DNA of 17,396 nucleotides from IDS-8 sp040902105 (GTDB lineage Bacteria; Pseudomonadota; Gammaproteobacteria; Steroidobacterales; Woeseiaceae), in contig JBBDXW010000059.1 of assembly GCA_040902105.1 (NCBI GenBank), forward strand, positions 1 through 17,396, read 5' to 3'. The notes beneath the pieces were generated by a model. The model saw only the letters and a program-made list of their open reading frames with translations. It had not been told where the DNA came from and searched no databases. The position numbers and the translations under genes were made by a program. Shown piece by piece: positions 8,033 through 14,928 of the stretch; the stretch's first letter is position 1; every line of letters begins with the position of its first letter.

Positions 8033-9334
8033 TCAGGCCGCCATCACCTTCTCGATCTCGTCGGGGTCCTTGGCAAGGCCGCCGCTCAGCACGTCGGGAC
8101 CGTCGTGCGTGACGGCTACATCATCCTCGATGCGTATGCCGATATTTCGCCAGCGGGCCGCGACCCGGCTTTTACCGGAGATGTAAATGCCGGGTTCCAC
8201 CGTCGTAACCATGCCCGGCTCCAGCAGACGCCACTCGTCGTCCACACGGTAATCTCCCACGTCGTGGACGTCCATGCCCAGCCAATGCCCCGTTCGGTGC
8301 ATGAAAAACTCGCGATAGGCACCGTCACGGATGAGTTTCGGCACGGTGCCTTGCAGCAGGCCCAGTTTCTTCAGGCCGCGCGTAATGACGCGCACAGCGG
8401 CATCGTGCGGATCGTTCCAGTGATTCCCCTTGCAGGTCCGCTCGATCGCCGCGAGCTGCGCTTCCAGCACGATTTCGTAAACCGCACGTTGGGCCGCCGA
8501 AAACCGGCCATTCACCGGCACCGTTCTCGTGACGTCGGAGGCGTAGTAATCATACTCGCATCCGGCATCGATCAGCAGCAGGTCGCCATCCTTGAGCTCG
8601 GCGTTGTTGTCGACGTAGTGCAGGGTACAGGTATTGGCCCCGCCGCCGACGATCGGGCTGTACGATACGGTGGCGTCGTGACTGCGAAATTCATGCACGA
8701 ACTCGGCCTCGATTTCATACTCGTGCATGCCCGGTCTTACGGCGGCCATCCCCCGGGTATGCGCCATTACGGTAATTTTAGCGGCCCGGCGCATCGCGGA
8801 AATTTCGGCCCGGCTCTTGTACAGGCGCATGTCGTGCAGCAGATGATCGAGCGTGACGAATTCCTGCGGCGTATGGATGCCAGATGCTTCGCGCGAGCGC
8901 AGCGACTTGATCCAGTCGCCGATCCGCAAATCGAACTCGGGATAGGCGCCCATCGCGTAATAGACGCGAGTGCGCGATTCGAGAATGCCGGGCAAGATGT
9001 CATCGACGTCGTCGATAGGGAATGCGTCGTCGGCGCTGAAATTGGCGACCGCGCCTTCCGGCCCCTGGCGCGAGCCGTTCCACAGTTCCTTCTCCCGGTC
9101 GCGATCACGGCAGAACATTACGAACTCGCCGTTCTCGCGCCCGGGGGCTAAAACACAGACGGAGTCAGGCTCCGCGAACCCCGTCAGGTAATAGAAGTCG
9201 CTGTCCTGCCGATAGCGATACTCAGCGTCCCGGCTGCGCAGCCTGACCGGCGCGCTCGGCAGGATGGCGATGCCATCGTTGCCGAGCATCCGCATCAGTT
9301 GCTTGCGGCGTTTGGCGAACTCACTGTTGTTCAT
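8033..9334 (-). CDS. pepP: Xaa-Pro aminopeptidase PepP
   Basis: A 433-residue cytoplasmic M24B metallopeptidase that removes N-terminal residues preceding proline. The five dinuclear-metal ligands are all visible: D256 (IDAG), D267 (SDVTRT), H350 (GHWLG), E380 (VEPG) and E403 (RIEDD), plus the HDVG motif. Numbering sits 3-4 below that of the E. coli enzyme (441 aa), so the length is normal. The start ATG overlaps the UPF0149 stop by 4 bases (ATGA). Linked to ubiH and ubiI downstream as in most gammaproteobacteria; no functional link of proline peptidase to ubiquinone synthesis is established. Confidence 0.96.
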   Translation of the reverse strand: MNNSEFAKRRKQLMRMLGNDGIAILPSAPVRLRSRDAEYRYRQDSDFYYLTGFAEPDSVCVLAPGRENGEFVMFCRDRDREKELWNGSRQGPEGAVANFSADDAFPIDDVDDILPGILESRTRVYYAMGAYPEFDLRIGDWIKSLRSREASGIHTPQEFVTLDHLLHDMRLYKSRAEISAMRRAAKITVMAHTRGMAAVRPGMHEYEIEAEFVHEFRSHDATVSYSPIVGGGANTCTLHYVDNNAELKDGDLLLIDAGCEYDYYASDVTRTVPVNGRFSAAQRAVYEIVLEAQLAAIERTCKGNHWNDPHDAAVRVITRGLKKLGLLQGTVPKLIRDGAYREFFMHRTGHWLGMDVHDVGDYRVDDEWRLLEPGMVTTVEPGIYISGKSRVAARWRNIGIRIEDDVAVTHDGPDVLSGGLAKDPDEIEKVMAA

Positions 9335-9888
9335 GCAGATCCCGCCAGCTCTTCGTAGGTCAGTTGTGCGGCGACGCGAATATACTCCACGAGCTGTATA
9401 TACGCTTCCTCATTGCCATTGTCGTCGTCGGGCTCATCCGGGCTAGCGGCGGTCGCTCGCGTGATTTCAAGCAGGTCCCTGATGATGCCGGACAGCGGCT
9501 CGGCTGCCAGCCGGGTCCGCAAGCTTTGCGGATGCGGCCCGGAAACCAGACCGTGCAGGAATCCTTCGCACCAGTGAGCGAGCGCGTCCGCCCGCCCTGC
9601 AGCCGGAGCGGCGTCGTCGGGCAGGAGCGCCGTGAACTCCGACTGCCCTTCCGCCAACTGGCGCCAGGTCGTATTGAAGAGCGACTCGAGCATGCGTACG
9701 CAGCCGTCGCGTGACCTGTTGTTCGGCTCCGCTCCCGCCAGCACCTGATCGAGCCAGTCGGACGCCGCCTCGCTCCCGTGCAAGGCGACCCGGCTGCAAA
9801 GAAAACCGTGCGCCTGCGACGCATTCCAGGTCACACCGCAGCGCCGCAGTGCATCGTCCAGTTCGTCGTGTTCGGGAAGCCGCTGCAT
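9331..9888 (-). CDS. ygfB: UPF0149 family protein YgfB
   Basis: A 185-residue acidic protein of the YecA/YgfB (UPF0149) family, recognised by the N-terminal AHGFLCSRVALHG, the CEGFLHGL segment and the C-terminal EEAYIQLVEYIRVAAQLTYEEL. The molecular role is mostly unknown; in Pseudomonas aeruginosa YgfB has been tied to repression of a peptidoglycan amidase gene and to beta-lactam resistance. Length is normal. It heads the operon with pepP, ubiH and ubiI and is divergent from the zapB-like gene. A GGGATGGAAATGT stretch precedes the ATG. Confidence 0.93.
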   Translation of the reverse strand: MQRLPEHDELDDALRRCGVTWNASQAHGFLCSRVALHGSEAASDWLDQVLAGAEPNNRSRDGCVRMLESLFNTTWRQLAEGQSEFTALLPDDAAPAAGRADALAHWCEGFLHGLVSGPHPQSLRTRLAAEPLSGIIRDLLEITRATAASPDEPDDDNGNEEAYIQLVEYIRVAAQLTYEELAGSA

Positions 9889-9928
9889 ACATTTCCATCC
9901 CGGAGGTTTGGCGGACAGAGTGCCTCAG

Positions 9929-9995
9929 GGAGCCTCTGCACAAGTCGAATTTCGTCGTTAAAGGTAACCTTCGCCAACCCTCGTGCAGAGGCTCC
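9929..9995. repeat. 67-base inverted repeat between divergent genes
   Basis: Perfect 13-bp arms reading GGAGCCTCTGCAC (9929-9941 and its complement at 9983-9995) enclose 41 bases. Partial pairing extends past both ends. It lies in the leader or promoter area of ygfB and far from any gene end, so a terminator role is unlikely. The 3' half contains CTTCGCCAACC (9969-9979), also found in the element at 2634-2826 (2789-2799), which hints at a shared repeat family. Confidence 0.65.
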
Positions 9996-10055
9996 TTCCG
10001 GACCGCAAATGATCCCATGTAACGCTCGTGCTGGCCACGCAAGGTCTGCCGGCGA

Positions 10056-10084
10056 TTGATTCTGTTTGTTCCCGGCTCTATATT
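10056..10084 (+). promoter_or_regulatory. Sigma70-type promoter of the ZapB-like gene
   Basis: TTGATT (10056-10061) and TATATT (10079-10084) are separated by exactly 17 bases. Only six bases lie between the -10 and the ATG at 10091, so transcription should start at or next to the A of the start codon, giving a leaderless mRNA. No ribosome binding site precedes that ATG, in agreement. Confidence 0.6.
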
Positions 10085-10090
10085 CACGCC

Positions 10091-10321
10091 ATGGCAGAAG
10101 ATGCACATGTCAAGTTCGAGCATGAACTCAAGCGACTGGAGAAGAGAGTGGATGCTCTGGTCCAGGTTTGCGATCAACTCAAGGACGAGAACCGCTCCCT
10201 GAGACAACGACAGGACGCGCTGACGGCCGAGCGCGCCACGCTGCTGCAAAAGAACGAGCAAGTGCGGGCCCGTGTCGAAGCCATGATCGGGCGTTTGAAA
10301 GCAATGGAACAGGGAAGTTGA
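10091..10321 (+). CDS. ZapB-like small coiled-coil protein (TIGR02449 family)
   Basis: A 76-residue protein made almost wholly of one coiled coil: heptad leucines, valines and isoleucines run from FEHELKRLEKRV through QLKDENRSLRQRQ to RVEAMIGRLKAM. It matches the small family annotated TIGR02449, seen just before zapA in many gammaproteobacteria and thought to act like ZapB, bridging ZapA-FtsZ to the division site. The start at 10091 fits the family length; the frame runs further upstream, but there it covers the promoter. No Shine-Dalgarno sequence is visible. ZapA follows after 116 bases on the same strand. Confidence 0.85.
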   Translation: MAEDAHVKFEHELKRLEKRVDALVQVCDQLKDENRSLRQRQDALTAERATLLQKNEQVRARVEAMIGRLKAMEQGS

Positions 10322-10437
10322 CGGGCAGCTGCAGCAAAGACCATGTCCGCGGTTGTCCCTACGGCTCGAATTGATACGCTGCTTGCCGCTGCCTCAAGCC
10401 TGGATACCCCGGACGGGGCCCTGACGGAGTCTCACAA

Positions 10438-10752
10438 ATGAACGACATGTATGCCCACGTCAGCGTGCGGATTCTGGAGAAAGAGTACCAGGTCTCGTGT
10501 CCGGCAAACGAGCGCACGGACCTGCTGGATTCCGCGGAGGTTCTCAATGCCAAGATGCGGGAGATCCGCGACAGCGGAAAAGTGGTAGGATTGGATCGTA
10601 TTGCGGTCATGGCGGCGCTTAACATGGCAAACGAGTTGCTGCACGCCAAAGCCAAGGACAAGTCGCTCGAGGGCGATTTGAGTCAACGGTTGAAGCTGAT
10701 GTCCGACCGGGTGGAATCGGCCCTGAACACCAGCAAGCAGCTCGACCTTTAG
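10438..10752 (+). CDS. zapA: Cell division protein ZapA
   Basis: A 104-residue ZapA: N-terminal VSVRILEKEYQVSCP beta region, the RTDLLDSAEVLNAKM helix, then IAVMAALNMANELLHAK and a C-terminal coiled coil. ZapA binds FtsZ and cross-links protofilaments in the Z ring. Normal length. It lies directly upstream of the 6S RNA, the conserved zapA-ssrS-ygfA order; the 6S promoter probably lies in or just after its 3' end. CGGAG (10427-10431) precedes the ATG by 6 bases. Confidence 0.95.
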   Translation: MNDMYAHVSVRILEKEYQVSCPANERTDLLDSAEVLNAKMREIRDSGKVVGLDRIAVMAALNMANELLHAKAKDKSLEGDLSQRLKLMSDRVESALNTSKQLDL

Positions 10753-10774
10753 CCCGGTGACTGAACGGATAGAT

Positions 10775-10967
10775 TTGACGTCTCCTGCAGTGTTCGATAC
10801 TGACCTGGAAACCTTTCGACCCTAACGTATTACCTCGGGGTCGCGCACTGTCGGCAGCATGTGAGCAAACCCACTTTCGTGGATAGCCTTTTGCTGTCAC
10901 GGCTGACCCCACCTGTTGCTCTGGTTCGAGAGCGACGGTTGGTAACGGCACAGGTGGGAGGCGTCTT
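10775..10967 (+). ncRNA. ssrS: 6S RNA
   Basis: The space between zapA and ygfA folds as a 6S RNA of about 190 nt. A closing stem pairs GACGTCTCC (10777-10785) with GGAGGCGTC (10957-10965, one G-T pair). An inner stem pairs GGGGTC (10837-10842) with GACCCC (10905-10910). The apical arm is GTGAGCAAA paired with the TTGCTGTCAC side, capped by CCAC-TTT-GTGG (10871-10881). Between the first two stems lies the large internal bubble that imitates an open promoter and holds sigma70-RNA polymerase in stationary phase. Position before ygfA is the standard one. Ends are set from the stem, so they may be off by a few bases. Confidence 0.88.
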
Positions 10968-11011
10968 CATTCCCGCGGCGACGCGACAAAGCAAAGAATC
11001 CTTCACCCACA

Positions 11012-11599
11012 ATGACAAGTCACCGGGCGGACGTGCAACGCCGCAAGCGAGAGTTGCGTCGCGAGTACCGGGACGCACGAACGAATCTGAGTACCGGCGA
11101 GCGCGAGTACGCATCGGAACGCATCGCCGAAAAGGTCATTCACGCAGCCTTTTTTCAGCGCAGCCGGCTGGTCGGCTGCTACCTTTCGCTGTCCGATGAG
11201 GTGGACACCTGGCGCATAATCGCGCGCGCGTGGCGCATGAAAAAAAGGATTTTTGCCCCGGTCACGCGACGAAACCGCATGCTCGAATTCCGTGAAGTGA
11301 CTCCCGAAAGCGACCTGGTCCGCGACGATTACGGCTTGCTTATGCCCCGTTCCGGCGACGTAATCGCCGCACGCAAGCTGGATCTTGTATTGACGCCGTT
11401 GGTCGCATTCGATGAACGCGGGCAGCGCATTGGCATGGGTGGCGGGTATTACGATCGGACTTTTTCGTTTCTGCGCGGACGCCGGCAGTTGCTGAAACCG
11501 AAACTTGTCGGGCTGGCATTTGCCTGCCAGCAGGCGCCGGAAATCGCCTCAAACCCTTGGGATATACGGCTTTATCGCGTTATTACGGAGTCCAGCTGA
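11012..11599 (+). CDS. ygfA: 5-formyltetrahydrofolate cyclo-ligase
   Basis: A 195-residue cytoplasmic enzyme that turns 5-formyl-THF into 5,10-methenyl-THF with ATP. Seen are the basic N-terminal helix KRELRREYR (12-20), LVLTPLVAFD (125-134) and the signature GMGGGYYDRTF (141-151). Length is normal for the family. It follows the 6S RNA and was probably released from the same primary transcript, as in E. coli. No clear ribosome site precedes the ATG at 11012; a start slightly downstream is possible but would cut the conserved first helix. Confidence 0.94.
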   Translation: MTSHRADVQRRKRELRREYRDARTNLSTGEREYASERIAEKVIHAAFFQRSRLVGCYLSLSDEVDTWRIIARAWRMKKRIFAPVTRRNRMLEFREVTPESDLVRDDYGLLMPRSGDVIAARKLDLVLTPLVAFDERGQRIGMGGGYYDRTFSFLRGRRQLLKPKLVGLAFACQQAPEIASNPWDIRLYRVITESS

Positions 11600-11886
11600 T
11601 GCCGGCACGCCGCTCGGCCGGCTTCGTCATTCGAGCGCTTACGATCGCTGCACTTGACGTACGGCATGCACGATCGTCATTGCAAATCCCGCGAGACAAA
11701 AATATCGACATGCCTCGTTCGTGACGCGGTCGCGCTTGGCGACCAACTTTTCTGTGACGCGATCCCCTCTTTCGATCCGGTCTTGAACAAACCGCGGCAT
11801 TCCGAATTGTTGTATGAGGCAAACGAGCAACATCTGAAAATGTTAACGGGATCACTTGACTAGCTGGATTTTTCGGTTTTGTTGTA
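11600..11886 (+). other. Gene-free stretch before the histone-like gene
   Basis: No convincing gene is seen in this stretch. Three short frames exist (69 aa plus at 11654-11863; 90 and 64 aa minus), all with mixed composition, no ribosome site of note and no family I recognise. No terminator hairpin with a T-run follows ygfA. Composition drops in GC toward the right end, near the promoter-like TATACT. Confidence 0.6.
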
Positions 11887-11916
11887 TATACTCAACGCCG
11901 GGTACCCGACACGGAG
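11887..11916 (+). promoter_or_regulatory. -10-like box and ribosome site of the histone-like gene
   Basis: TATACT (11887-11892) sits in an AT-rich patch; no convincing -35 lies at the right distance (TTGACT at 11857-11862 is about 24 bases away). A start near 11899 would give a leader of about 24 nt holding GGAG (11913-11916), six bases before the ATG. The ribosome site is firm; the promoter is a guess. Confidence 0.45.
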
Positions 11917-11922
11917 AAAATT

Positions 11923-12246
11923 ATGGCTACCAAAAAGAAGTCTGCTAAGAAAGCTTCGAAGCGGAAATCCGCCAAGAAGCGCAAGGTAACAAAGAAGAAG
12001 TCGGCGCCGAAAAAACGGCGTGCGGCGAAGAAGAAATCGGCTAAGAAGAAGACCAAAAAGAGAGCAGGTAAGAAAGCGAAGAAAAAGGCAAAACGCAAGA
12101 CTAAAAAGAAAGCAAAGAAGAAAGCAAAAAAGAAGGCTAAGAAAAAAGCAAAAAAGAAGGCTAAGAAAAAGGCTAAGAAGAAAGCGGCAAAACGTCGCCC
12201 TGCGAAACGCAGGTCGAAGAAGAAGTCTTCCAAGAAGGCTCCTTGA
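11923..12246 (+). CDS. Lysine-rich histone H1-like (AlgP-like) DNA-binding protein
   Basis: A 107-residue, extremely basic protein: 58 lysines (54%), the rest mainly alanine, arginine and serine, with no acidic residue. The middle (61-88) is seven perfect KKKA units; the flanks carry S/T-containing variants (KKKSA, KRRSKKKSS). Such sequences resemble the C-terminal tail of eukaryotic histone H1 and bacterial AlgP- or Hc-type proteins, which bind and condense DNA without sequence specificity. A proper GGAG ribosome site and a downstream hairpin terminator show it is a real gene, not low-complexity noise. The coding strand is nearly all purine in places. Copy number of the repeat is likely variable among strains (inference). 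Confidence 0.88.
   Translation: MATKKKSAKKASKRKSAKKRKVTKKKSAPKKRRAAKKKSAKKKTKKRAGKKAKKKAKRKTKKKAKKKAKKKAKKKAKKKAKKKAKKKAAKRRPAKRRSKKKSSKKAP
12124..12170 (+). repeat. 24-base tandem repeat inside the histone-like gene
   Basis: Two direct copies, 12124-12147 and 12148-12170, match over 23 bases, each coding AKKKAKKK-type units. Similar but diverged 12-base units lie on both sides. Such repeats can expand or contract in frame by slippage. Confidence 0.7.
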
Positions 12247-12354
12247 AGACGCCGCGGACAGCCGCAGCCACTATGGGAAGAAAGGTAGTTTTTTCATAAG
12301 GTTATTGTTAGAGCCGACAAAGAAAGAACCGACCCGGTCTTCTTCCAAAACAGT

Positions 12355-12382
12355 AAATGTGCCCGCTTTCGCGGGCACATTT
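12355..12382. terminator. Rho-independent terminator after the histone-like gene
   Basis: A perfect 12-bp stem (12355-12366 with 12371-12382) around a TTTC loop has a GC core (GCCCGC/GCGGGC) and A/T ends, followed by CGTTTT. It lies about 108 bases after the histone-like stop and separates that gene from rpiA. Confidence 0.85.
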
Positions 12383-12516
12383 CGTTTTGCGAACCGTATC
12401 GTGGCGAATATCCGCCCGATCGGATAAGCTCACGTCCAACTTTTCAATCTCATGCGCGACGCTGTCGATTTCCAGGTCCGCATTCTTCTGACGCCGCTTG
12501 GATGCCGCTTGCAAGC

Positions 12517-13176
12517 ATGGACCAGACTGCAAAGAAAGTGAGTGTTGCCAAAGCGGCGTTGGAGTACATCGACAACGGCAGCAAACTCGGCGTAGGAACC
12601 GGCACGACAGTCAACGTGCTGATCGATTTGCTGCCCTCAATTCGCAACCGGATTCAGTCAATCGTGTCCAGTTCCGGGGGTACCACGGAAAGGCTGGAGA
12701 AGCGCGGATTCGAGGTTTCGACGCTTAATTCCGTCGGCGACCTCGATCTTTACATCGACGGCGCGGATGAGGCGACCAAGCACCTGCATCTTCTGAAGGG
12801 GGGCGGCGGCGCATTGACCCGCGAAAAGGTACTGGCCGGCGCAGCGCGGAGCTTCGTTTGCATTATCGACGAGTCGAAGCTCGTTGGAATGCTGGGTAAG
12901 TTCCCGCTTCCGGTGGAAGTGCTGCCCATGGCGCAGTCCTACGTCTCGCGCCAGATCATCAAGATGCGCGGCCAGCCGGTGTGGCGGGAGAACTTCGTCA
13001 CCGACAACGGCAACCATATTCTCGACGTCCACAACCTCACCATAAGCAATCCGCTGGAGATGGAAACGCGGCTCAATCAGTTGCCGGGGGTGATATCCGT
13101 GGGAATCTTTTCGCACAGGCCGGCGGATGTGCTGTTGGTTGCGGATGACAAGGGTGTGAGGAAGATGCTGCGGTAG
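12517..13176 (+). CDS. rpiA: Ribose-5-phosphate isomerase A
   Basis: A 219-residue cytoplasmic enzyme interconverting ribose-5-phosphate and ribulose-5-phosphate. The start at 12517 gives exactly the E. coli length; an in-frame ATG at 12502 would add five residues. Phosphate loop GVGTGTT (25-31), D81 and D84 (YIDGADE), K94 (LLKGGGG) and catalytic E103 (LTREK) fall at the same numbers as in E. coli. KFPLPVEVLPMA and VTDNGNHILDV are further family marks. The gene has its own terminator at 13205-13232. Rpe, the partner epimerase, lies 3.4 kb to the right. Confidence 0.96.
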   Translation: MDQTAKKVSVAKAALEYIDNGSKLGVGTGTTVNVLIDLLPSIRNRIQSIVSSSGGTTERLEKRGFEVSTLNSVGDLDLYIDGADEATKHLHLLKGGGGALTREKVLAGAARSFVCIIDESKLVGMLGKFPLPVEVLPMAQSYVSRQIIKMRGQPVWRENFVTDNGNHILDVHNLTISNPLEMETRLNQLPGVISVGIFSHRPADVLLVADDKGVRKMLR

Positions 13177-13204
13177 CCGCGCACGGGTGACTCGTCGATC
13201 GCAA

Positions 13205-13232
13205 AAAGCCCCGCTGACGGGGCTTTGTTTTT
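13205..13232. terminator. Bidirectional terminator of rpiA and tRNA-Gln
   Basis: A 9-bp stem AAAGCCCCG/CGGGGCTTT (13205-13213 with 13218-13226) around CTGA is followed on the plus strand by GTTTTTT and on the minus strand by two further T (TTTTT in all). It therefore ends rpiA from the left and the tRNA from the right. Its T-run stops at the base next to the tRNA CCA end. Confidence 0.88.
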
Positions 13233-13306
13233 TGGCTGGGGGACCAGGATTCGAACCTGGGTTGGCGGAGTCAGAGTCCGCAGTCCTACCGCTAGACGAT
13301 CCCCCA
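13233..13306 (-). tRNA. tRNA-Gln(CTG)
   Basis: A 74-nt tRNA on the minus strand including an encoded CCA (13235-13233). Acceptor stem TGGGGGA/TCCCCCA with G discriminator, D arm with AGCGGTAGG, anticodon arm GCGGA-CTCTGAC-TCCGC with anticodon CTG at 13274-13272, and T arm CCAGG-TTCGAAT-CCTGG. The U1-A72 first pair is typical of tRNA-Gln. It lies 113 bases downstream of rpsI on the same strand; an own promoter is not evident. Confidence 0.96.
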
Positions 13307-13419
13307 CGCAGGGCGGGTTATTCCAAACAACCAGGATAGACGAGGCCTCATCTGCAGCACCAAGGGCGGGACGCCGCGATCGGAGTCGGCAATCGACCTG
13401 GATCGGTATGTGGATCCGC

Positions 13420-13812
13420 CTAACGCTTCGAGAATTGCGTAGCGCGGCGTGCCTTTCTCAGGCCGACCTTCTTACGCTCGACGGCGCGCGCGTCGCGCGT
13501 GACGAAGCCAGCCTTGCGTAATTTCTGCCGGAAAGATTCGTCGTACTTCATCAGCGCCCGTGTCAGTCCGTGACGAATGGCACCGGCCTGGCCGGTTGTC
13601 CCGCCGCCGCTCACCGTGACATTGATGTCGAACTGTTCGTTGAGATTCATGACTTTCAGGGGCTGGCGCACGATCATCCTCGCGGTCTGGCGGCCGAAGA
13701 ACCTGTCCAGCGGCCGGTTGTTGACCGTGATTTCACCGCTGCCGGGTCTCAGGAAAACTCGTGCTGTGGACGTCTTGCGACGCCCGGTTCCGTAAAACTG
13801 CCTGTCATCCAT
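13420..13812 (-). CDS. rpsI: 30S ribosomal protein S9
   Basis: A 130-residue S9, the same length as in E. coli. FYGTGRRKTSTARVFLRPG at the N-terminus, GGGTTGQAGAIRHG in the middle and the C-terminal FSKR, whose tail reaches into the P-site tRNA, are all present. It lies 47 bases after rplM on the same strand, the standard rplM-rpsI operon. The ATG at 13812 has a weak ribosome site, with TAATGAG/TAATGGATG context upstream. Confidence 0.97.
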   Translation of the reverse strand: MDDRQFYGTGRRKTSTARVFLRPGSGEITVNNRPLDRFFGRQTARMIVRQPLKVMNLNEQFDINVTVSGGGTTGQAGAIRHGLTRALMKYDESFRQKLRKAGFVTRDARAVERKKVGLRKARRATQFSKR

Positions 13813-13859
13813 TATCTGTCACTCATTATCTTTTGCCACGTTCCTGACGACCTCGGGCC

Positions 13860-14294
13860 TCAGGCGTTGATTTCCAGCGGTATCGGCTGCTGCGCCTCGT
13901 GCGTATGCTCCGGGCCCGCGAATACACGCAATTTCGCATACATTTTCCGGCCGAGCGGATTGCGCGGCATCATGCCCTTGACGGCATACTGCAGGGCCCG
14001 TTCAGGTGTTTCGTCCAGCAGCTTCTGCAGCGGCACGGATTTCAGATTTCCGATGTACCCCGTGTAACGGTGGTACAGCTTGTCCTTCAACTTGTTGCCG
14101 GTGACGCGGATCTTGCCGGCATTGACAACCACGATGTAGTCGCCCGTATCAACGTGCGGCGTGTACTCCGGCTTGTGCTTGCCTCGCAAGCGCCTCGCGA
14201 TCTCGGTCGACAGGCGTCCCAATGTCTTGCCGCTGGCGTCGACTACGTACCAGTCGCGGCTGATTTCTTCCGGCTTGGCGGAAAACGTCTTCAT
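13860..14294 (-). CDS. rplM: 50S ribosomal protein L13
   Basis: A 144-residue L13. The ATG at 14294 gives the family start MKTFSAKPEEISRDWYVVDA; the frame is open further upstream but that part is the leader. Seen are GKTLGRLSTEIA, LRGKHKPEYTPH and the V/I-rich GDYIVVVNAGKIRVTGNK, then MMPRNPLGRKMY. L13 is an early 23S rRNA-binding protein. In E. coli the operon is controlled by L13 binding its own mRNA leader; the leader of about 130 nt here would allow the same. Confidence 0.96.
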   Translation of the reverse strand: MKTFSAKPEEISRDWYVVDASGKTLGRLSTEIARRLRGKHKPEYTPHVDTGDYIVVVNAGKIRVTGNKLKDKLYHRYTGYIGNLKSVPLQKLLDETPERALQYAVKGMMPRNPLGRKMYAKLRVFAGPEHTHEAQQPIPLEINA

Positions 14295-14432
14295 GATTCT
14301 GAATTTCCAGTTGGGAGCAGTGCCTTCGTAAGGTACGTGGCCCGAAACAAATGCTGCAGCCCGTTGGCCGGTCAGGCGAATGTCAATGCCTCGATGGGAC
14401 ACTGCCCGTTCCGCCCCGGCGAAAGGCGCGAA

Positions 14433-14461
14433 ATTCTACTCGACGCATCCGGGCAATGCAA
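14433..14461 (-). promoter_or_regulatory. rplM-rpsI promoter
   Basis: On the minus strand TTGCAT (14461-14456) and TAGAAT (14438-14433) stand exactly 17 bases apart. Transcription would start near 14426, giving a leader of about 130 nt before rplM, long enough for regulation by L13. Confidence 0.65.
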
Positions 14462-14474
14462 ACGCTGCGGGATA

Positions 14475-14500
14475 TTCGGCAACCTTATCAGGTTGCCGAA
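14475..14500. other. Stem-loop between the DUF481 gene and rplM
   Basis: An 11-bp perfect stem (14475-14485 with 14490-14500, core CGGCAACC) around a four-base loop. It lies 84 bases after the DUF481 stop and just upstream of the rplM promoter. It is well placed to terminate DUF481 transcription, but neither strand shows a full T-run after it. Confidence 0.55.
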
Positions 14501-14583
14501 CCGATTCCCATTTTCTCTGCTAAATCAATAATCTCCGGAGCGGTTTCGCGGGACCCAGGCTTGCCCGGCGAAGCTCCCCTGCC

Positions 14584-14928
14584 TCAGAACGTAACCTCCA
14601 GCGACAGGGCCGTGAAGGTATCGGTCCTTTCGCTGCCGAGCGGCACGTCACTGTTGTTCTTGATTGCGTAGGACGCAACCAGGGCAAGATCTCCAACCAG
14701 CTGGGCCGAGATTGCGGATATAGACTCGAAATACGTGTTGCTGGCGCCCCATTCGACGACGAAACTGGAGCTCTCGGTGTTGCCGCCCGTCGCGAGGTAT
14801 CCCAGTGCGGCTTTGCCCGACCAGGGGCCACTCGCTTGCTGCGCCGGTGGCGCCGCCACCTGCTGCGCACTTGCGGGCGTTACCGGCGTGACACCGATTA
14901 CAAACAACAGAGATACGCCACACCTCAT
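14584..14928 (-). CDS. DUF481 outer-membrane protein, internally shortened
   Basis: A 114-residue protein with a signal peptide (MRCGVSLLFVIGV..., cleavage near ASA-QQ) and two parts of a DUF481 (YdiY, salt-induced outer membrane) beta-barrel: the start GPWSGKAALGYLATGGNTESSS and the end, with SAQLVGDLALVASYAIKNNSDVP and ERTDTFTALSLEVTF. Full members are about 240-250 residues and carry roughly 130 residues between these parts; here SSSF runs straight into VVEWGASNTYFES, in frame. GGAG upstream gives a fair ribosome site. The shortened chain has too few strands for the usual barrel. It may be a decaying gene by in-frame deletion, an assembly collapse, or a rare small variant. Confidence 0.65.
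   Translation of the reverse strand: MRCGVSLLFVIGVTPVTPASAQQVAAPPAQQASGPWSGKAALGYLATGGNTESSSFVVEWGASNTYFESISAISAQLVGDLALVASYAIKNNSDVPLGSERTDTFTALSLEVTF

Noticed and set aside
7997..9151. A 384-codon open frame on the plus strand opposite pepP
   Set aside because: It mirrors the PepP codons; PepP has all five metal ligands on the minus strand.
10830..11199. Frames of 94-112 codons on both strands across the zapA-ygfA gap
   Set aside because: They lie over the 6S RNA and ygfA in other frames; the RNA fold explains the sequence.
11583..11863. Small frames of 64-90 codons on both strands between ygfA and the histone-like gene
   Set aside because: No recognisable motif, mutual overlap and no clear ribosome site.
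12308..12532. A 74-codon minus-strand frame with a charged helix-like part, upstream of rpiA
   Set aside because: It runs across the histone-gene terminator hairpin and the rpiA start, so it is most likely chance.
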